A program made the translations under genes and the position numbers. A model generated the notes under the pieces. The model had not been told where the DNA came from. It made no database searches and saw only the letters and a program-made list of their open reading frames with translations. A stretch of 64,000 nucleotides of DNA from Polyporus tsugae (lineage: Eukaryota; Basidiomycota; Agaricomycetes; Polyporales; Polyporaceae): NCBI GenBank assembly GCA_024305745.1, contig JAHRBS010000006.1, forward strand, positions 1,552,501 through 1,616,500. Reading direction: 5' to 3'. How positions within the stretch are numbered: position 1 is the first letter of the stretch; each line of letters starts with the position of its first letter. Positions 11,426 to 22,641 of this stretch are shown piece by piece.

Positions 11426-13405
11426 ATGACCCGTGAAGATGACAACTGCAATTTTTCCGCGACTACCACGAGCAGTGGATCCGGATACCAGATGGCAAAG
11501 GACAACCCGACCTGGAACCGCACCCTTCTCGTCAACAACCTCCCCGTCGAAATCCTGGCTTCCATCTTCTTGCATGTCCAACAAATGGACTTTGTCGCGC
11601 GGCGTAGTATCATGCAACTCGATTTTCTTTGTCAGCTCCGCTCTTTGTTTATACCGCTAGCTCTGGCACGCTCGACGACTCGTTGGCCCCCGTTTTGGAC
11701 CGTCTTGATGCTTGTATGCCGCCACTGGCGCGAGGTCGCTCTGGCTTCGCGGGAACTCTGGCGCGCCGTGAGTCCAACCTCCAGAAGCAAGGCCGAATGG
11801 ATCGACCTTTGCCTCGCTCGTTCTGCTCCCGCAACCCTCGATGTTGACCACCTCGTGGTCGGTGCCGACGGCCCGCTCCACGATCGCCTGTTCCCTCACA
11901 CTCATCGCATCCGTCGCCTCCATTACGGCATCATTTGGACGCAGAGTATCCATTCCGCTGTCGCCCTTTTTGGCAAGGGAATGCCGACCCTAGAAGTCCT
12001 TAAATTCCCAGTCGACCTGCGGGACTACCGCCTTTCGGAGCTGCGTGCAGTTCATCTCCAGGACCTTGCCTTAACCCACCACCGATTCCCTCGTCTCTTT
12101 GACCTAAACCTCGTTGGAGTAGTTGCTCCCGACGACATCACGCTGTTCGCGAGCCTACGAAGACTATCTTTGACGCATTGTGCCGCAAAGTTCTCTTTCA
12201 GCCACTTCCTGGACGCGCTTGGTGCGAGCCAAGCTTTGGAGGTCCTGGATCTAACTGGATTTCTGCAGCATCTTTCCCATCTTCCCCAAGATACCGGTCC
12301 TACTGCTCGCAGACAACCGTTGTGTTTTCCGCGTCTTACAAAGTTATTCATGAGAAAACATTCTCCATCCCTTACATCGCAGTTCCTTTCCCATTTGACC
12401 ATACCATCCACGGCTTTGCTTTACGTCTATTCCGTCCTTGCGGACGTGCGCGAAAATCAAGTGCAGGAAACCATCACGGCAATCTTGCCCCCGAGGCTCG
12501 CCGTTTCCCTCCCCATACTTGCACTGGCGACAGATGCCGAGGTCACCGTCCACGGCGGAACGTACGGACTCCGTTGCGGCCGACAGACCGAGGTAGAATC
12601 CGAGGACGATTATTCCTACCCTCACTTCTCCAGCCCCTACATCGCACCCAAGGTCCCCGCCTCCCATCTGGTCACTCTCAGCATCCGTTCCCCCGCATTT
12701 GACTTGTGGCAAAGCTCCCTTCCCAAGGCGCTGAACGACCTCCTTCAGGTGTTCGCGTCCGCCACGCTGACGACCCTGAGGGTCAACGCGCACTGCCAGC
12801 AGGCGGATGCCGCCGCATGGGAACGCCTGTTCCTCCACCTCCCACGTCTGACGTTGCTCATACTCGTCTTGAAGGTCTCCCCAGACGCCTACGACCCGTT
12901 CAACGCCACCGGAGGGCTCGGTGAGGCGGACACGCTCTTCGACGGACTTCGCGATGCCTCACGGTCCGCGGCCGCAACGACGGACCCGTCCCCGTCCGGG
13001 TCGCCGCTCCAGACGGCCTGCCCCGACCTGAAGTCCATTTGCGTTGAGATGGACGGGATCATCACTCCCCAGCTCCTGGACTCTGTGATTGGGTGCCTTC
13101 GTTGCCGCGCGGCGCAGGGTGCGCGGCTTGAGAGGCTGGTCATGGAACAGAGCTCGGACGCAACCTTGAAACCGGCTTTGCGGCGCGCATATGTCTCCCA
13201 GTTACTGGAGGTGGTGGCGGAGTTGTCTTTCAGCAGGACCGTGGATGGACGCAAGCGGGACTACTTCGACTCCTGTGGCCCCACTCCATTCACTGTCTCT
13301 GACGAATCCGGGACCGCAGCCAATTCCAGCGATGCCGACGAGTCTGATGGGACCGACGACGTTGATGACTCTGACGGACATGACCCGGATGCTTCTGAAT
13401 ATTGA
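11426..13405 (+). CDS. F-box protein with LRR-like body
   Basis: An intronless gene for 659 residues. The F-box lies at about residues 35-115: NNLPVEILASIFLHV, then a stretch ending LMLVCRHWREVALASRELWR. The remainder follows the leucine-rich pattern of the large Agaricomycete F-box family (shared landmarks with the next gene include LARSAPAT and PSLTSQFLSHL). The C-terminus is a Ser/Asp/Glu-rich acidic tail. Role by family: substrate receptor of an SCF ubiquitin ligase; target unknown. The start at 11426 is the first ATG of the long frame and sits about 250 bp from the divergent MYND gene. Confidence 0.85.
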   Translation: MTREDDNCNFSATTTSSGSGYQMAKDNPTWNRTLLVNNLPVEILASIFLHVQQMDFVARRSIMQLDFLCQLRSLFIPLALARSTTRWPPFWTVLMLVCRHWREVALASRELWRAVSPTSRSKAEWIDLCLARSAPATLDVDHLVVGADGPLHDRLFPHTHRIRRLHYGIIWTQSIHSAVALFGKGMPTLEVLKFPVDLRDYRLSELRAVHLQDLALTHHRFPRLFDLNLVGVVAPDDITLFASLRRLSLTHCAAKFSFSHFLDALGASQALEVLDLTGFLQHLSHLPQDTGPTARRQPLCFPRLTKLFMRKHSPSLTSQFLSHLTIPSTALLYVYSVLADVRENQVQETITAILPPRLAVSLPILALATDAEVTVHGGTYGLRCGRQTEVESEDDYSYPHFSSPYIAPKVPASHLVTLSIRSPAFDLWQSSLPKALNDLLQVFASATLTTLRVNAHCQQADAAAWERLFLHLPRLTLLILVLKVSPDAYDPFNATGGLGEADTLFDGLRDASRSAAATTDPSPSGSPLQTACPDLKSICVEMDGIITPQLLDSVIGCLRCRAAQGARLERLVMEQSSDATLKPALRRAYVSQLLEVVAELSFSRTVDGRKRDYFDSCGPTPFTVSDESGTAANSSDADESDGTDDVDDSDGHDPDASEY

Positions 13406-14096
13406 CCGTTTGTTCCCCGTGGACTCCGCATTTGTGCCCCTCCCGCCGCAAGATATTGTCTAGGACGCAAGGTTCTGGTATGACTGTCTACGGGTATCCA
13501 TGTCTACGGTTCTTCTCTGTACCACACGGACTTATTACAACCAAACACTCGATGTACACGGTACTGTAGTGATAGAGAGTTTTAGAGTTTTGCATCTTAC
13601 ACTTTCCAGACACGAATATGAAGAACGGATCCGATGATAGAACCGACTACAGAGTCGGGGGCAGGGGTACCAGCGTCTAATCCGCCAAATCTGTCGCCGA
13701 GAGTGGTCTTCTCGCTGCAGCCTGGCCCCCACCACCCCTTTCCCTGCGGTATATCGTTTATGCTTGCTTAACAGCGGCGGTTTTTATCACTGGCACTATC
13801 AACTGTCTGAGCTGACACCTGGTCCCAACCCACTATCGCTTTTGCGTGCCTCGCTGAAATTGAGGTCCGTACAAAGAACTTAGGCTATACCTGACCAAGA
13901 CTTGGTGAGCGCGAGTTCCTGAGCTGCTCGGAGACTCAATCTCATCTCTTCTGGAGTTCAGCCTTACCGCGTTTATCCCCATTTATCGGCATCCGTCTCG
14001 TCCGCTGGCGGCAGCATCCGTCGATTTGACCGTGGCGTAGTTCTGTACGTTTATTTCAACCTGGCTAATCCATCCTCCTCTGACATCCTCCAAAAG
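13406..14096. other. Intergenic; 3' half belongs to duplicated segment
   Basis: No gene is seen. From about 13840 the sequence resembles 47575-47830, for example the blocks around CTTGGTGAGC, AGACTCAATCTCATCTC and the GTAGTTCTGT before the start codon. It is therefore the promoter of the F-box gene within duplicated copy A. Confidence 0.55.
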
Positions 14097-15647
14097 ATGT
14101 CCGACTCCTATGGGGTTGAGCGATCTATCGCTCATATAAATCAACTACCAAATGAGCTCCTCGTGCAGGTTTTTCTCCACTACGCAGAAGGTGCCATCCC
14201 AGAATCCAAGCGTCATGCACCTCGATCGGCAAACATGCGGTGGCTACCGCTCATGCTTGTCTGTCGCTATTGGCGCGACGTGGCCCTCGCATCCCCCAGT
14301 CTATGGCGCGTGGTTCGCGCTGCGTTCAAGACAAGCTGGACAACGCTTGTTCTCGCTCGATCCGCTACAGCGACCATCGATTTTACCTTCGGAGTTCGCG
14401 GTTTTTCACCCGTCAAGACGTTCAAGGCTCTATCACCGCATGTCAGTCGCCTCCAGAGCCTTCGGTTTACCCGCATCCAGGACGCTTGGCGACCTGCAGC
14501 GCTGAAGTTTCTTCGTGGTGCTGGCGACTTTCCCAACCTCGAAACCCTCGAATTTCCTGTTGTGTCGCTTGTTCCAGGCCTGGAAGATACAGTCGAAGAT
14601 TTCACGGACATTCACATATCCTCGCAGCGTTTCCCCTGCCTCCGATCACTACATCTTCGCCTCATGATGGCGCCACAAGATTTGTCGCTCTGTGCGAAGT
14701 TACAAAGACTATCCCTAGAATGGTGTCTATGGGGTTCCTCCTTTGATGTGTTCCTCGATGTCTTGACCTCGTGCACCCTTCTCCAAGCGTTCACTTTGGT
14801 TGCGTCTCTTCAATACCTCCCAGGAGATTGGGTCAAGTCGTCAACGCCGCGTAGACCTCCTATTCGTCTTCCGAGTCTCACGGAGCTTTCGTTGAGAGAG
14901 CACTCGCCTGCCCACACGTCCGGACTTCTTTTGCACTTATTCTTGCCGCCTACTGTTTCAGTCGTCGTCAGCTCCGTCTTCGTAGACGAGAGCAACACCG
15001 TTGATGGCATTCCTGACATGCTACCTCTGCTCCATGCTGATGGCATTCCGGCACTCTCGACCGCCACTGATGTCACCGTCATTCAAGCAATCGGCCATAA
15101 ATACTCATTCCAGTCCGTCGACAATCGAGCTCCCACACATCCCGGAGTCTGCCTCTCTATCGAAGGAGACATCTACACCCTGGTTTTGACACTGTCCCGT
15201 GCGCTCGGCGATCTTACGCGAGTGTTCGGCTCTGCTCCGCTGAGGCATTTGACAATCATCGGGGACTGCAGCGATGTCGAACCTGACACTTGGAGCAGCA
15301 TGTTCCTCTCCTTTCCGCTTCTGGAGTCGTTGCGGGTAGTCATGTCCCCGAGCTTCATCAATCCTGTGCCAGAGCTCTTCCTCGGGCTTCGCAACGCCGT
15401 CTCTGGCGCGCGCCCCGCATGTCCAAAGTTGGAGGTCATCGAAATGGAGGTGTGGGCTGTCGACGACGAATTCGTGGACGCGTTGGTCGACTGCCTTCAC
15501 TGCCATTCGGAGAGGGGCTTGCCAAAGCTGGAGATACGTCTAACCGAATTTCAGGGGAGCCTATCAGAGGTGGTGCATGCTCAGCTGGGCGTCCGACTGC
15601 AAGGTCTTGTGTCTGAGTATTCGGTACGGGGAACGGTCGTAGACTAG
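14097..15647 (+). CDS. F-box protein with LRR-like body (duplicate A, intact)
   Basis: A single exon encoding 516 residues, about 140 shorter than the upstream F-box gene because it lacks the acidic tail. The F-box spans about residues 15-75 (INQLPNELLVQVFLHYAEG ... LMLVCRYWRDVALASPSLWR). The C-terminal third includes LSRALGDLTRVFG, LRHLTIIGD and FVDALVDCLHCHSERGLP. This third is what survives, broken, at 47830-48435 in copy B. It is presumed to be an SCF adaptor of unknown target. Confidence 0.85.
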   Translation: MSDSYGVERSIAHINQLPNELLVQVFLHYAEGAIPESKRHAPRSANMRWLPLMLVCRYWRDVALASPSLWRVVRAAFKTSWTTLVLARSATATIDFTFGVRGFSPVKTFKALSPHVSRLQSLRFTRIQDAWRPAALKFLRGAGDFPNLETLEFPVVSLVPGLEDTVEDFTDIHISSQRFPCLRSLHLRLMMAPQDLSLCAKLQRLSLEWCLWGSSFDVFLDVLTSCTLLQAFTLVASLQYLPGDWVKSSTPRRPPIRLPSLTELSLREHSPAHTSGLLLHLFLPPTVSVVVSSVFVDESNTVDGIPDMLPLLHADGIPALSTATDVTVIQAIGHKYSFQSVDNRAPTHPGVCLSIEGDIYTLVLTLSRALGDLTRVFGSAPLRHLTIIGDCSDVEPDTWSSMFLSFPLLESLRVVMSPSFINPVPELFLGLRNAVSGARPACPKLEVIEMEVWAVDDEFVDALVDCLHCHSERGLPKLEIRLTEFQGSLSEVVHAQLGVRLQGLVSEYSVRGTVVD

Positions 15648-15814
15648 ACACGGTACCGGTAGTCCTACGACCCGACAATTTGGGTAGTCGACTTTTTGCT
15701 TCCCTTTATCATGAATAGGAATAGGAGGCTTCTGTCTTGACTAGTATTCCAACTCATGGCTGCGACGGTGTTTCACAGATCGCGTGCCATGTTACCCCGC
15801 GGACACTTTCAGAT

Positions 15815-16556
15815 ATAGCACTTCCCGTGATGCTGTCAAGCAATCAAACATAGCTGGTGATGAAGTTCTCATCCTCGGTGCTGGCCCGGTGAGTTGAGTT
15901 GTCGCGGCTGGATAGCGAGACACTGAAGATGAATTCTAAATCGGTCTACTTGCTTTGAGGGTCTACATGCGCTATATCTGACTGAATCACTTCGTTTTGA
16001 AATTGCCCGCGTATTCGGGGCTTCTTGGGTCGCGGTATCTGAGCCTGCCTTGAACAGACGGGAGCTCTCAAGCTTCCGTGGCGCAGACCGTTGTCTACGA
16101 TCCGACCTCTCCGGGTGCCGACATCGCCGCCGCAGTGCGCCAAGCGACGTCGTTCTCGACTGTGCGCGTAATCAACATACACTGGACACTGAGGCTTCCA
16201 CGCCGTCCGACCGAGGGGAAGCGTGGTCAACCTCGCTGTATGGGAGAATAAACCGGTGCTCGACATCGATACGATCACCTACAAGGAGTTCAGACATGTT
16301 TCGAATCTAGCGAGCCTCCCAATCTGACCAACGTCTCACAGGTGTCCTTGCGTATGACCGCGTCCATGCTGAGATGTTAGAGGCTGTGGCCGCCGGAAAG
16401 TTAGACGGGTTGGAGAACTTGATCACGCGTCGAATGAAGAGCGTTGATATGTGAGAAGGACGAACACACGGTAAGCGCCTTTCTCCGGGAAAGGTCACGG
16501 CGTGGATACTAATATATTCGATCCGTAGTGAAGATCCTGGTTCGCCCGGATCCGTG
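15815..16556 (+). pseudogene. Alcohol/butanediol dehydrogenase relic (duplicate A)
   Basis: This is a decayed copy of the intact ADH at 48619-50349. It retains only the part matching exons 8-12: a nucleotide-binding segment (VLILGAGP), the block around VFGASWV, SEPAL, and the final exon encoding KILVRPDP. Damage seen directly: the first seven exons are missing (the F-box stop codon lies only about 170 bp upstream), the intron acceptor before the IGLL exon reads AA instead of AG, a base is inserted near 16092, about 20 bp encoding the GDRGAD region are lost, and a further deletion removes the TLEDFVEKG region near 16435. No start codon or continuous frame remains. Confidence 0.85.
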
Positions 16557-16780
16557 AATGTTAGCGGTCTGTAACCATCAAATTCTTGTAAATGTAAAAG
16601 AGCGCCACTGGTATTCGAATGTGCAGCGGTCCATTTGAAGCCTTGTTGAAGTAAATGCAAGAACAAGACGAGCAGGTGTCTGTAGCCACGAGACCAAACA
16701 ACATCACTTGCCGCTACTTATATTAACAATGCAGTCCCAGTTTCCCAACCCGGTCTGAAGCAGCGGTTTCCTATGCTTTA

Positions 16781-19394
16781 CTAGACCGCCAACTGCTCTG
16801 AAACAAAAACCACCATCCCGACCGTTGCCGCGAGCAGGACGACAAGGTCGCTCGGACCGTTCGCCGTCGCCCCGTTCTTTGGTGTAGACGGCTTGCTCGA
16901 AGGAACTGGCAAGTTCGTAATGGAAGCAGCACCCAGCGTGGCGGTCGCGATGAACTGATCCCAGGCAGCCACCGTTGCGCTCGGGATCGTGTACGCCCCC
17001 TCCGTCTTAGCGGACCCATAGAAGATCTCGTTCCCGCCCGCCAAGTACTCCTTCCCCAGCGCCACGTTCTCTCCGCCGACCACCGTCCCGTCCCCGAGGA
17101 CTGTCCCGTTCGGGTTGTTGCCCAACACGAACTCCCGCAGGAATACCAGCGCCTGCGCCGGCCGCAGCTCCGGCACCGTGTGCCCCGCGCCCTTGAAGAG
17201 CACATACGTCAGGTTCCTCTCTTGGTGCACGGTGCCCGCAAACGCGCCCTCGTCGTCGAACCAGGCCGTCGCCGGTCTCCTCGTGAAGCCCTGTATGCCC
17301 CTGAACGTGAAGTTCTGAATGACGACCTCCGTGCCGCGGTGCGGGATGTCCGAGTCGTCGTTGCCCGAGTAGAACACGAACGGGATCCCCCGCGCGGAGG
17401 CGTTCGCGAAGAGCGGCGTGAGGAAAGCGACGGGCTCGACGGACGGGTCCCCCTGCTCGTTCCCGATCGAGAGGTCGTAGGTGGACCCGAACGGGTACGT
17501 GATATGGACGGACCAGTTTTTGGATATCGGGGCGTGCAGTGCGGCGCGAACGGCGGGGTCGTTGAGGAAAGGCGAGGCGTCTTTGGGGGGCGCGGGGTTG
17601 GTTGCGTCGGGGATGTCGTAGAAGTCGACGCGACCGCCCTCTATTGTGCAAAGCGTCAGTAAGAGCAGACAGAGCAGCGACGGAACGGGTGCATACTCCA
17701 GGGAAATGTGAAGTTGAACGCGTAGTCCCACATCTCGTCGAAGAGGTCGCAGCTGTACCATGGATCGAGGGTGCCATTGGGGCGTTCGGTGAGGTCTCGC
17801 TTCCACCGGGTTCTCTTTGCCTCTCGATGTTTGTCAGGGATTGACCTCTTGGTCTCGGTATGAAGTGTACGCGCAACGAACTCTTTTCGCGGCGAGGAAA
17901 AAACGTCAGGCCCCGACTGATGTGAATCGACGAGCGTTGCCCGTAGCCCCGGAGTTATGTGTAAGGTTGGGAATGCCCCGCCTGTCTGTGGATATGTCAA
18001 GTTGATATCAAAGCCGCAGAGGCGGTGTCTGTTCAAGTCAAGGCATCTCTGTCAGAAATGCGACATGTTTGCGGCGGCGTAGACGAGCAAGTCTGGCTCA
18101 CTGCTCCCTGAAATAGTTGAAGACATCTTCGTCGTATCCGATGATGGCGGGATAAGTTTCAAGAATATTGACCTTTAGCCAGGTCCGTTAACATTGACAT
18201 TGCTTTGGAAGGTACTGAATAGGACAACATACGACTGGCAGTTGACGAATGGTCGCAAGCGACCCCAAAAAGCCATCTCCGATTGCCACTTTGCGAAGAT
18301 TGACCGGAGGGTTCGATACGGAGAAAATATGTTTTACGATGTAAGGCTGCGGCATCCATCAGTTTCCGCCTCAATGCTCGGATTTCAACCTCAGGATACT
18401 CACGATGAATGTGCCCGCGTAGCTCTCGCCCATTAGATAAAGGGGTCGTGTGGCGAGGCTCGGGAATACATTGACAAGATTCGTCAAAAATCCCAGCTGT
18501 AAATGGGCGTGTCACTGATGTGACAGCATGAAATTTGACAAAGTGGATTTGGGGACTCACAAAGTCCTCTCCCATCTGATCCTCGTTGGAGACTGTAAGA
18601 TAGGACGTTGTGTGACAGGTAGCGCGACAAGGGCAAGCTATACTTACTGTATCCTTGCGTTTCCGAAGTCGAGTAGCCAGTACCTACCCAAACGATGAGT
18701 GGTGGTGTCAGTGCACTGCGACGTCGCACTTGCCTACAGGCTGGTCTATCCATATGATATCCGCCAAGGTATTCCAACTAGCGGGGTTGGCTTCCCACGA
18801 GCCATTACTCGTAATGCGAATAGGCCCATTCTGAGGTGCGTAAGCTATAAGCGTTCGCTGTTCTTCCTACCCTCAGGAAACGTGCACCTCTCTGGAAAAC
18901 CCGAGCAAGCTGGAGGATCCCGGTCTGCGAGGTGATGGTTTAGAGACGCATGCTTCTCAGCGCGTCGCCAGGGACTCACCCTCCCTGGAGCCAAATAACC
19001 CAGGGTTCTGTGTTGCTTTCGTCCGCCGACGCGGTTAGAGTGCCGTTCACTCCTTGGCGCTCAAAACCCCAGAAGAACAAGGTGTTGTTTGGGTGGCCCG
19101 GCCGGTTGACAGGGATGTTCCCGGCGAAGCTGCGAGGCAGCGCTACGTGTGTAAGGTTTGGCAGAGGATACTTGACCTCGAAGTCTGCGTGTTGTACAAT
19201 TAGCCTGCAACTCGAGACACAGGAGAGTCCCTGGAGACATAACAAAACTCACAATCTTGCCAATCAGGGCCGAATGGGTTTTCGGGTTGGCCGAGCCAGA
19301 CGTGAGGAAACGAATTGGGAGGCAACCCCTGTTGGACGAAGACCTGACTTCCCAGTAAAATGCCGAACAGATAGAGCAGTGGTGTGCGAGCCAT
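16781..19394 (-). CDS. Serine carboxypeptidase S10, probably GPI-anchored (copy A)
   Basis: Eleven minus-strand exons encode 672 residues: 19394-19253, 19184-18980, 18924-18888, 18830-18734, 18683-18648, 18592-18561, 18496-18404, 18346-18233, 18172-18102, 18028-17697, 17640-16781. An N-terminal hydrophobic signal peptide follows the first Met. Catalytic features of S10 are present: WLQGGPGSSSLLG, the nucleophile in GESYAGTF, the Asp-bearing FYSGNDDSD and the His in GAGHTVPELRP. A hydrophobic C-terminus after a Ser/Pro/Asn-rich stretch suggests GPI anchoring or a membrane tail. The enzyme would release C-terminal residues outside the cell. Intron 4 is a GC-AG intron (G|GCAAGT). All exons except one equal those of copy B in length. 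Confidence 0.88.
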
Positions 19395-19868
19395 GATGAC
19401 TTGCAGTCGAATGCTTCCTGTGATACATCGTTATATACGAGACATTGAGGGAGCCTTCGCACGAGGATGAATCGATTGCGGGCAGGAGGCTTACCGTCGC
19501 TCAATCTGAGAAACGCTCATCACGACCGCTTCATCTACGGACGACGGGTCAAGTGTCGCTTGCGCTGACGTTACTCCGACTTCCTCGTGTACTCGGAAAA
19601 TTCGTGATAGTAGGGCAACTACCTGGGAGATGACTATGGTGCGCGGCCGGATGTAGGACAATTAGGCGCTCGGCACGGTTGGGGCTTCCTGGATGGCTTT
19701 TAAATTTGGCCGCACTGTACGTCAACACAACGCACCGCGTATAGATCTAAACGTCTTGCCGGAGGTTGCTAAGCACACCGTGACTGTCAGACAACTGACA
19801 ACGGGATGCCATTGAAAAGTGCACATGTGAAAAGCAACTTAAGAGGCGATTTGGTGGTATCTGGTATA
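19395..19868. other. Intergenic between divergently oriented 5' and 3' flanks
   Basis: This stretch contains the promoter of carboxypeptidase A; similarity to copy B ends here near 19415. Nothing else is recognised. Confidence 0.4.
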
Positions 19869-20490
19869 CTATTCAGTGATCAATGAGACTTGTGTATATC
19901 CACAGAACGGTAGATGACGAACCTTGGCCGGTAACCGCCAATCTCCACGGTTGAGCCACCTGAACCTTGTCGAGCGTTTGTGCCGCGCTTCGTTAACATT
20001 GGGGTCGGCGAAACGACGGTCGTACACTGTGATGACCGTGGTCTATGCGTCCCGGAGAGTCGTTATGCGACCCACGAGCCTCGAGGGCGTCAGATAAAGG
20101 AGGAGAGTATGGCAGATTACCACCTGGTACAAGACAGTGTGCCCCAATGGAACCTTGAGGCTCTTGACGTCAAGGGCGGTCGACCGCGAGTTTCCCGTAA
20201 ACCCCATACACCATTTGGGCGAGACTGCGCGGTAGTACCGTACGGCGTGAATGACGTACGATTGACCCACCGTGAGGATAGAGAAGAGGATGGTTAGGTC
20301 AGGCGAACTGCAGGGGGGGTCCAAATTGTATGCCTTGAATCCATACCGCCTCAAGCGCTCTTTCACGGTCGATTGGACGTCATCAGCACCCTTGTACCAA
20401 GGAGTAAACGGCTTGGATTCTGTTGACTCGTACGCCAGGGTATGAACTCACCTGGACACCATCTTGACATACACTGGAAAAGTCTGACAT
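19869..20490 (-). CDS. Hypothetical protein, three exons
   Basis: Minus-strand exons 20490-20452, 20390-20124 and 20042-19869 join in frame to give 159 residues. The start codon opens MSDFSSVCQDGVQ; the middle exon contains KERLRRYGF, a hydrophobic stretch LTILFSILTVGQSYVIHAV, and SSTALDV-like text; the last begins TTVITVYDRRFADP. The three exons share phase 0 with good GT-AG signals (GTGAGT, GTGGTA), which argues for a real gene. No domain is recognised. The last exon could end earlier at an unseen donor. Confidence 0.4.
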
Positions 20491-21378
20491 TCTCCTTGTG
20501 GAAGGTCACTTTGTCGGAACTTTAACCGTCCCAACATGTTAGGTCGTATGTCGTCGTTTTACAACCCCAATGCCATTGCCCCCTGGCGATGAAGGAGAAC
20601 AAGTTAGCGACATTCACTTCAAAACGCAGTAAAAGTCTTACTTCGCTCATCGTACCCACAATGCACATCAATCCAAGACTCCGCTGGAGGCATGGACCTC
20701 GCTCAAGAAGACTCCTAATCTCGGGACCTTGGGCGTCGAGTCTTCACGACACAGGAGAAGGTGATAGAGTTGGCAAGTAGATCATTGCAATACAAGTGAC
20801 AAGCATGAACTATTGATACAATGCCCCGTAGCTGCCTCGACGTCCTGACCTAACCGAGACACCAACACTCCCCGGGCCTGAGGCGCGCGGCGTGAGGCGA
20901 CGCGACTGAGTCGGCATGACCCTCCTGACGTCGACGAGTAGGGCATAATACACCGCTTGAAGTGACATGACATCCCTATGTTGCAAGCCTAGAGGCCGCT
21001 TGGGCGATTACTCTGAGCAAGGTGAGAGGGACAAAATCAGCAAGGTCCTCGTGCGACGGGAGGCAAGAGGAGAGACGTACTGGAACGAGCCCGCATTTTT
21101 CTGCGCTTGCGACGGAGTCTCCGAGACCTCTTTTTCTTCCACTTCTCTCTCATACTACAGTGATAAGCGTGAGTGACATGCGGATGGGGCGAGGTACAGG
21201 GAGGACTTACGTTGTTCGTTATGGAGTGGACTGGAGAACCGAGACGGCCGGCGAGCGAGCGTTGGTTATGGGAGGCTGCACTAACTGTACAGTTCTGCTT
21301 ATATAACTTTCCCAGGGCATCCAAGGACCTCATTGCCAGCGCCTAATCCCCCCTTGGCCCCCCAAACCTCAGACCTGG
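20491..21378. other. Intergenic, divergent promoters
   Basis: About 0.9 kb between divergent genes. Short open frames only; no gene, RNA or repeat is seen. Confidence 0.45.
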
Positions 21379-22641
21379 ATGGCAAAACGACCGAGGGTCC
21401 CTGCTGCTCTTTATGCGGAACTGACTGAGTACTCGTCTCTGCTGCGCGCACTTCGGACAAGCGACACACTTGACTTGGCCTCTCATCTCATTCGGCCACC
21501 ACCGCCATTCATATCTCAGGCAAGTCTTGCTGGTGATGCTTCTCTGACCGACGACGATGACGACGACGATAACGACCACGACGACGGCTTTGACGACGAT
21601 GGCGACGGTGGCAACGGTGGCGATGATTATGACGACGGCGACGGGGTTGGCGAAGACACAGAGGAGGCGTTAGACGAATCTCCTCCCACTGATTCTCCCT
21701 CCCAGGATGCTTTTTCTCAAGTTGATTTCTCCTCTCAATCTCGTGGCGACGACTCACCGCTCGAACAACGCATCAACAAACGCAAAGCAAAGCAAAGAGA
21801 CACCTGGACTCGATGGCCCCTCTTAGCTGGCGACGTTCACGTACCGGAGTGGGGATTGGCCGACGAGGTCAAGAACATCGCGGAACGCGTTATCGCCCTA
21901 TCTGCCCTCAATCAACGCGTGGTCGTTCCGGAACACAACGTCGAAGAGACCCCGCCTGGTGCCGAGACATCGTCGGGTCACCCTCATCCCTTCACCGAGC
22001 AAGACGACCATACGGTGCCGGACGTCGTGTTGCATGCGTTGACCGCTGACTCGGCTGCTTTCTTGTCCCACATCTTGGCTTTGGCCACTGCACATGTCCC
22101 CGCCGCCGAGAAGAGCATGCAAAACCGTATCACGCCGATCAGCTGGGAAACTGTAGTCCATGTTGCTTGCGCTCATGGCGTTGTCAGCCCACGGTACGTT
22201 TTTGCAACATATGATTTCTCCGTCTGTTGACCGCTGTGTCCGTTCGGCAGTGTCGCAGAAGTGGTCCGCGCGCGCATGTCGCGCCTTTTCCCTCCCGCTC
22301 AGCCCGACAGTAAGGATTGGTCTATTCTCTGGTCGGGTTGTAGCTGATCTGCTTGCAGCGATACACAGGACACGTCATTTGCTCGCAATGAAGCAGAGAA
22401 CGTCGCAACTGCTTTCGAAGCATGACGATAGCATCCTAGATGTGTCCAACCATATCCCTGATGCTCCCAAGAAGCTCGTGAAACGTAAGTCCCTCTTGGC
22501 GGAACGTTCTTCTAGATGAAGAAGTTTACGCTAATTCGGACCCAAGGAAAACGGGGACTGTCCAAGAAGAGGGCCGCAGCCGAAGCTGAAGCCGGCCCGT
22601 CGACAGCTGTAACCAAGCACCGATGCTCAGAGGATGGGTGA
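21379..22641 (+). CDS. Acidic, probably nuclear protein of unknown function
   Basis: Exons 21379-22193, 22251-22309, 22359-22484 and 22547-22641 give 364 residues. The N-terminus (RPRVPAALYAELTEYSSLLR) is helical-looking and followed by an Asp-rich tract (about residues 55-95) encoded by GAC/GAT repeats. A globular middle contains ITPISWETVVHVACAHGVVSPR. The C-terminus is strongly basic (KKLVKRKRGLSKKRAAAEAE), reading like a nuclear localisation signal. An acidic tract plus NLS suggests chromatin or transcription work, but I recognise no family. The final TGA lies at 22639. Confidence 0.65.

Larger units (their letters stand above)
13840..19415. repeat. Segmental duplication, copy A (F-box / ADH relic / carboxypeptidase)
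   Basis: This block is collinear with 47575-53165 in the same orientation, about 34 kb apart. Gene order in both is F-box (+), ADH (+), S10 carboxypeptidase (-). Similarity is strongest in the ADH 3' exons, the ADH-carboxypeptidase spacer and the carboxypeptidase. It fades just upstream of the carboxypeptidase start. Edges are estimated by eye. Confidence 0.8.
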
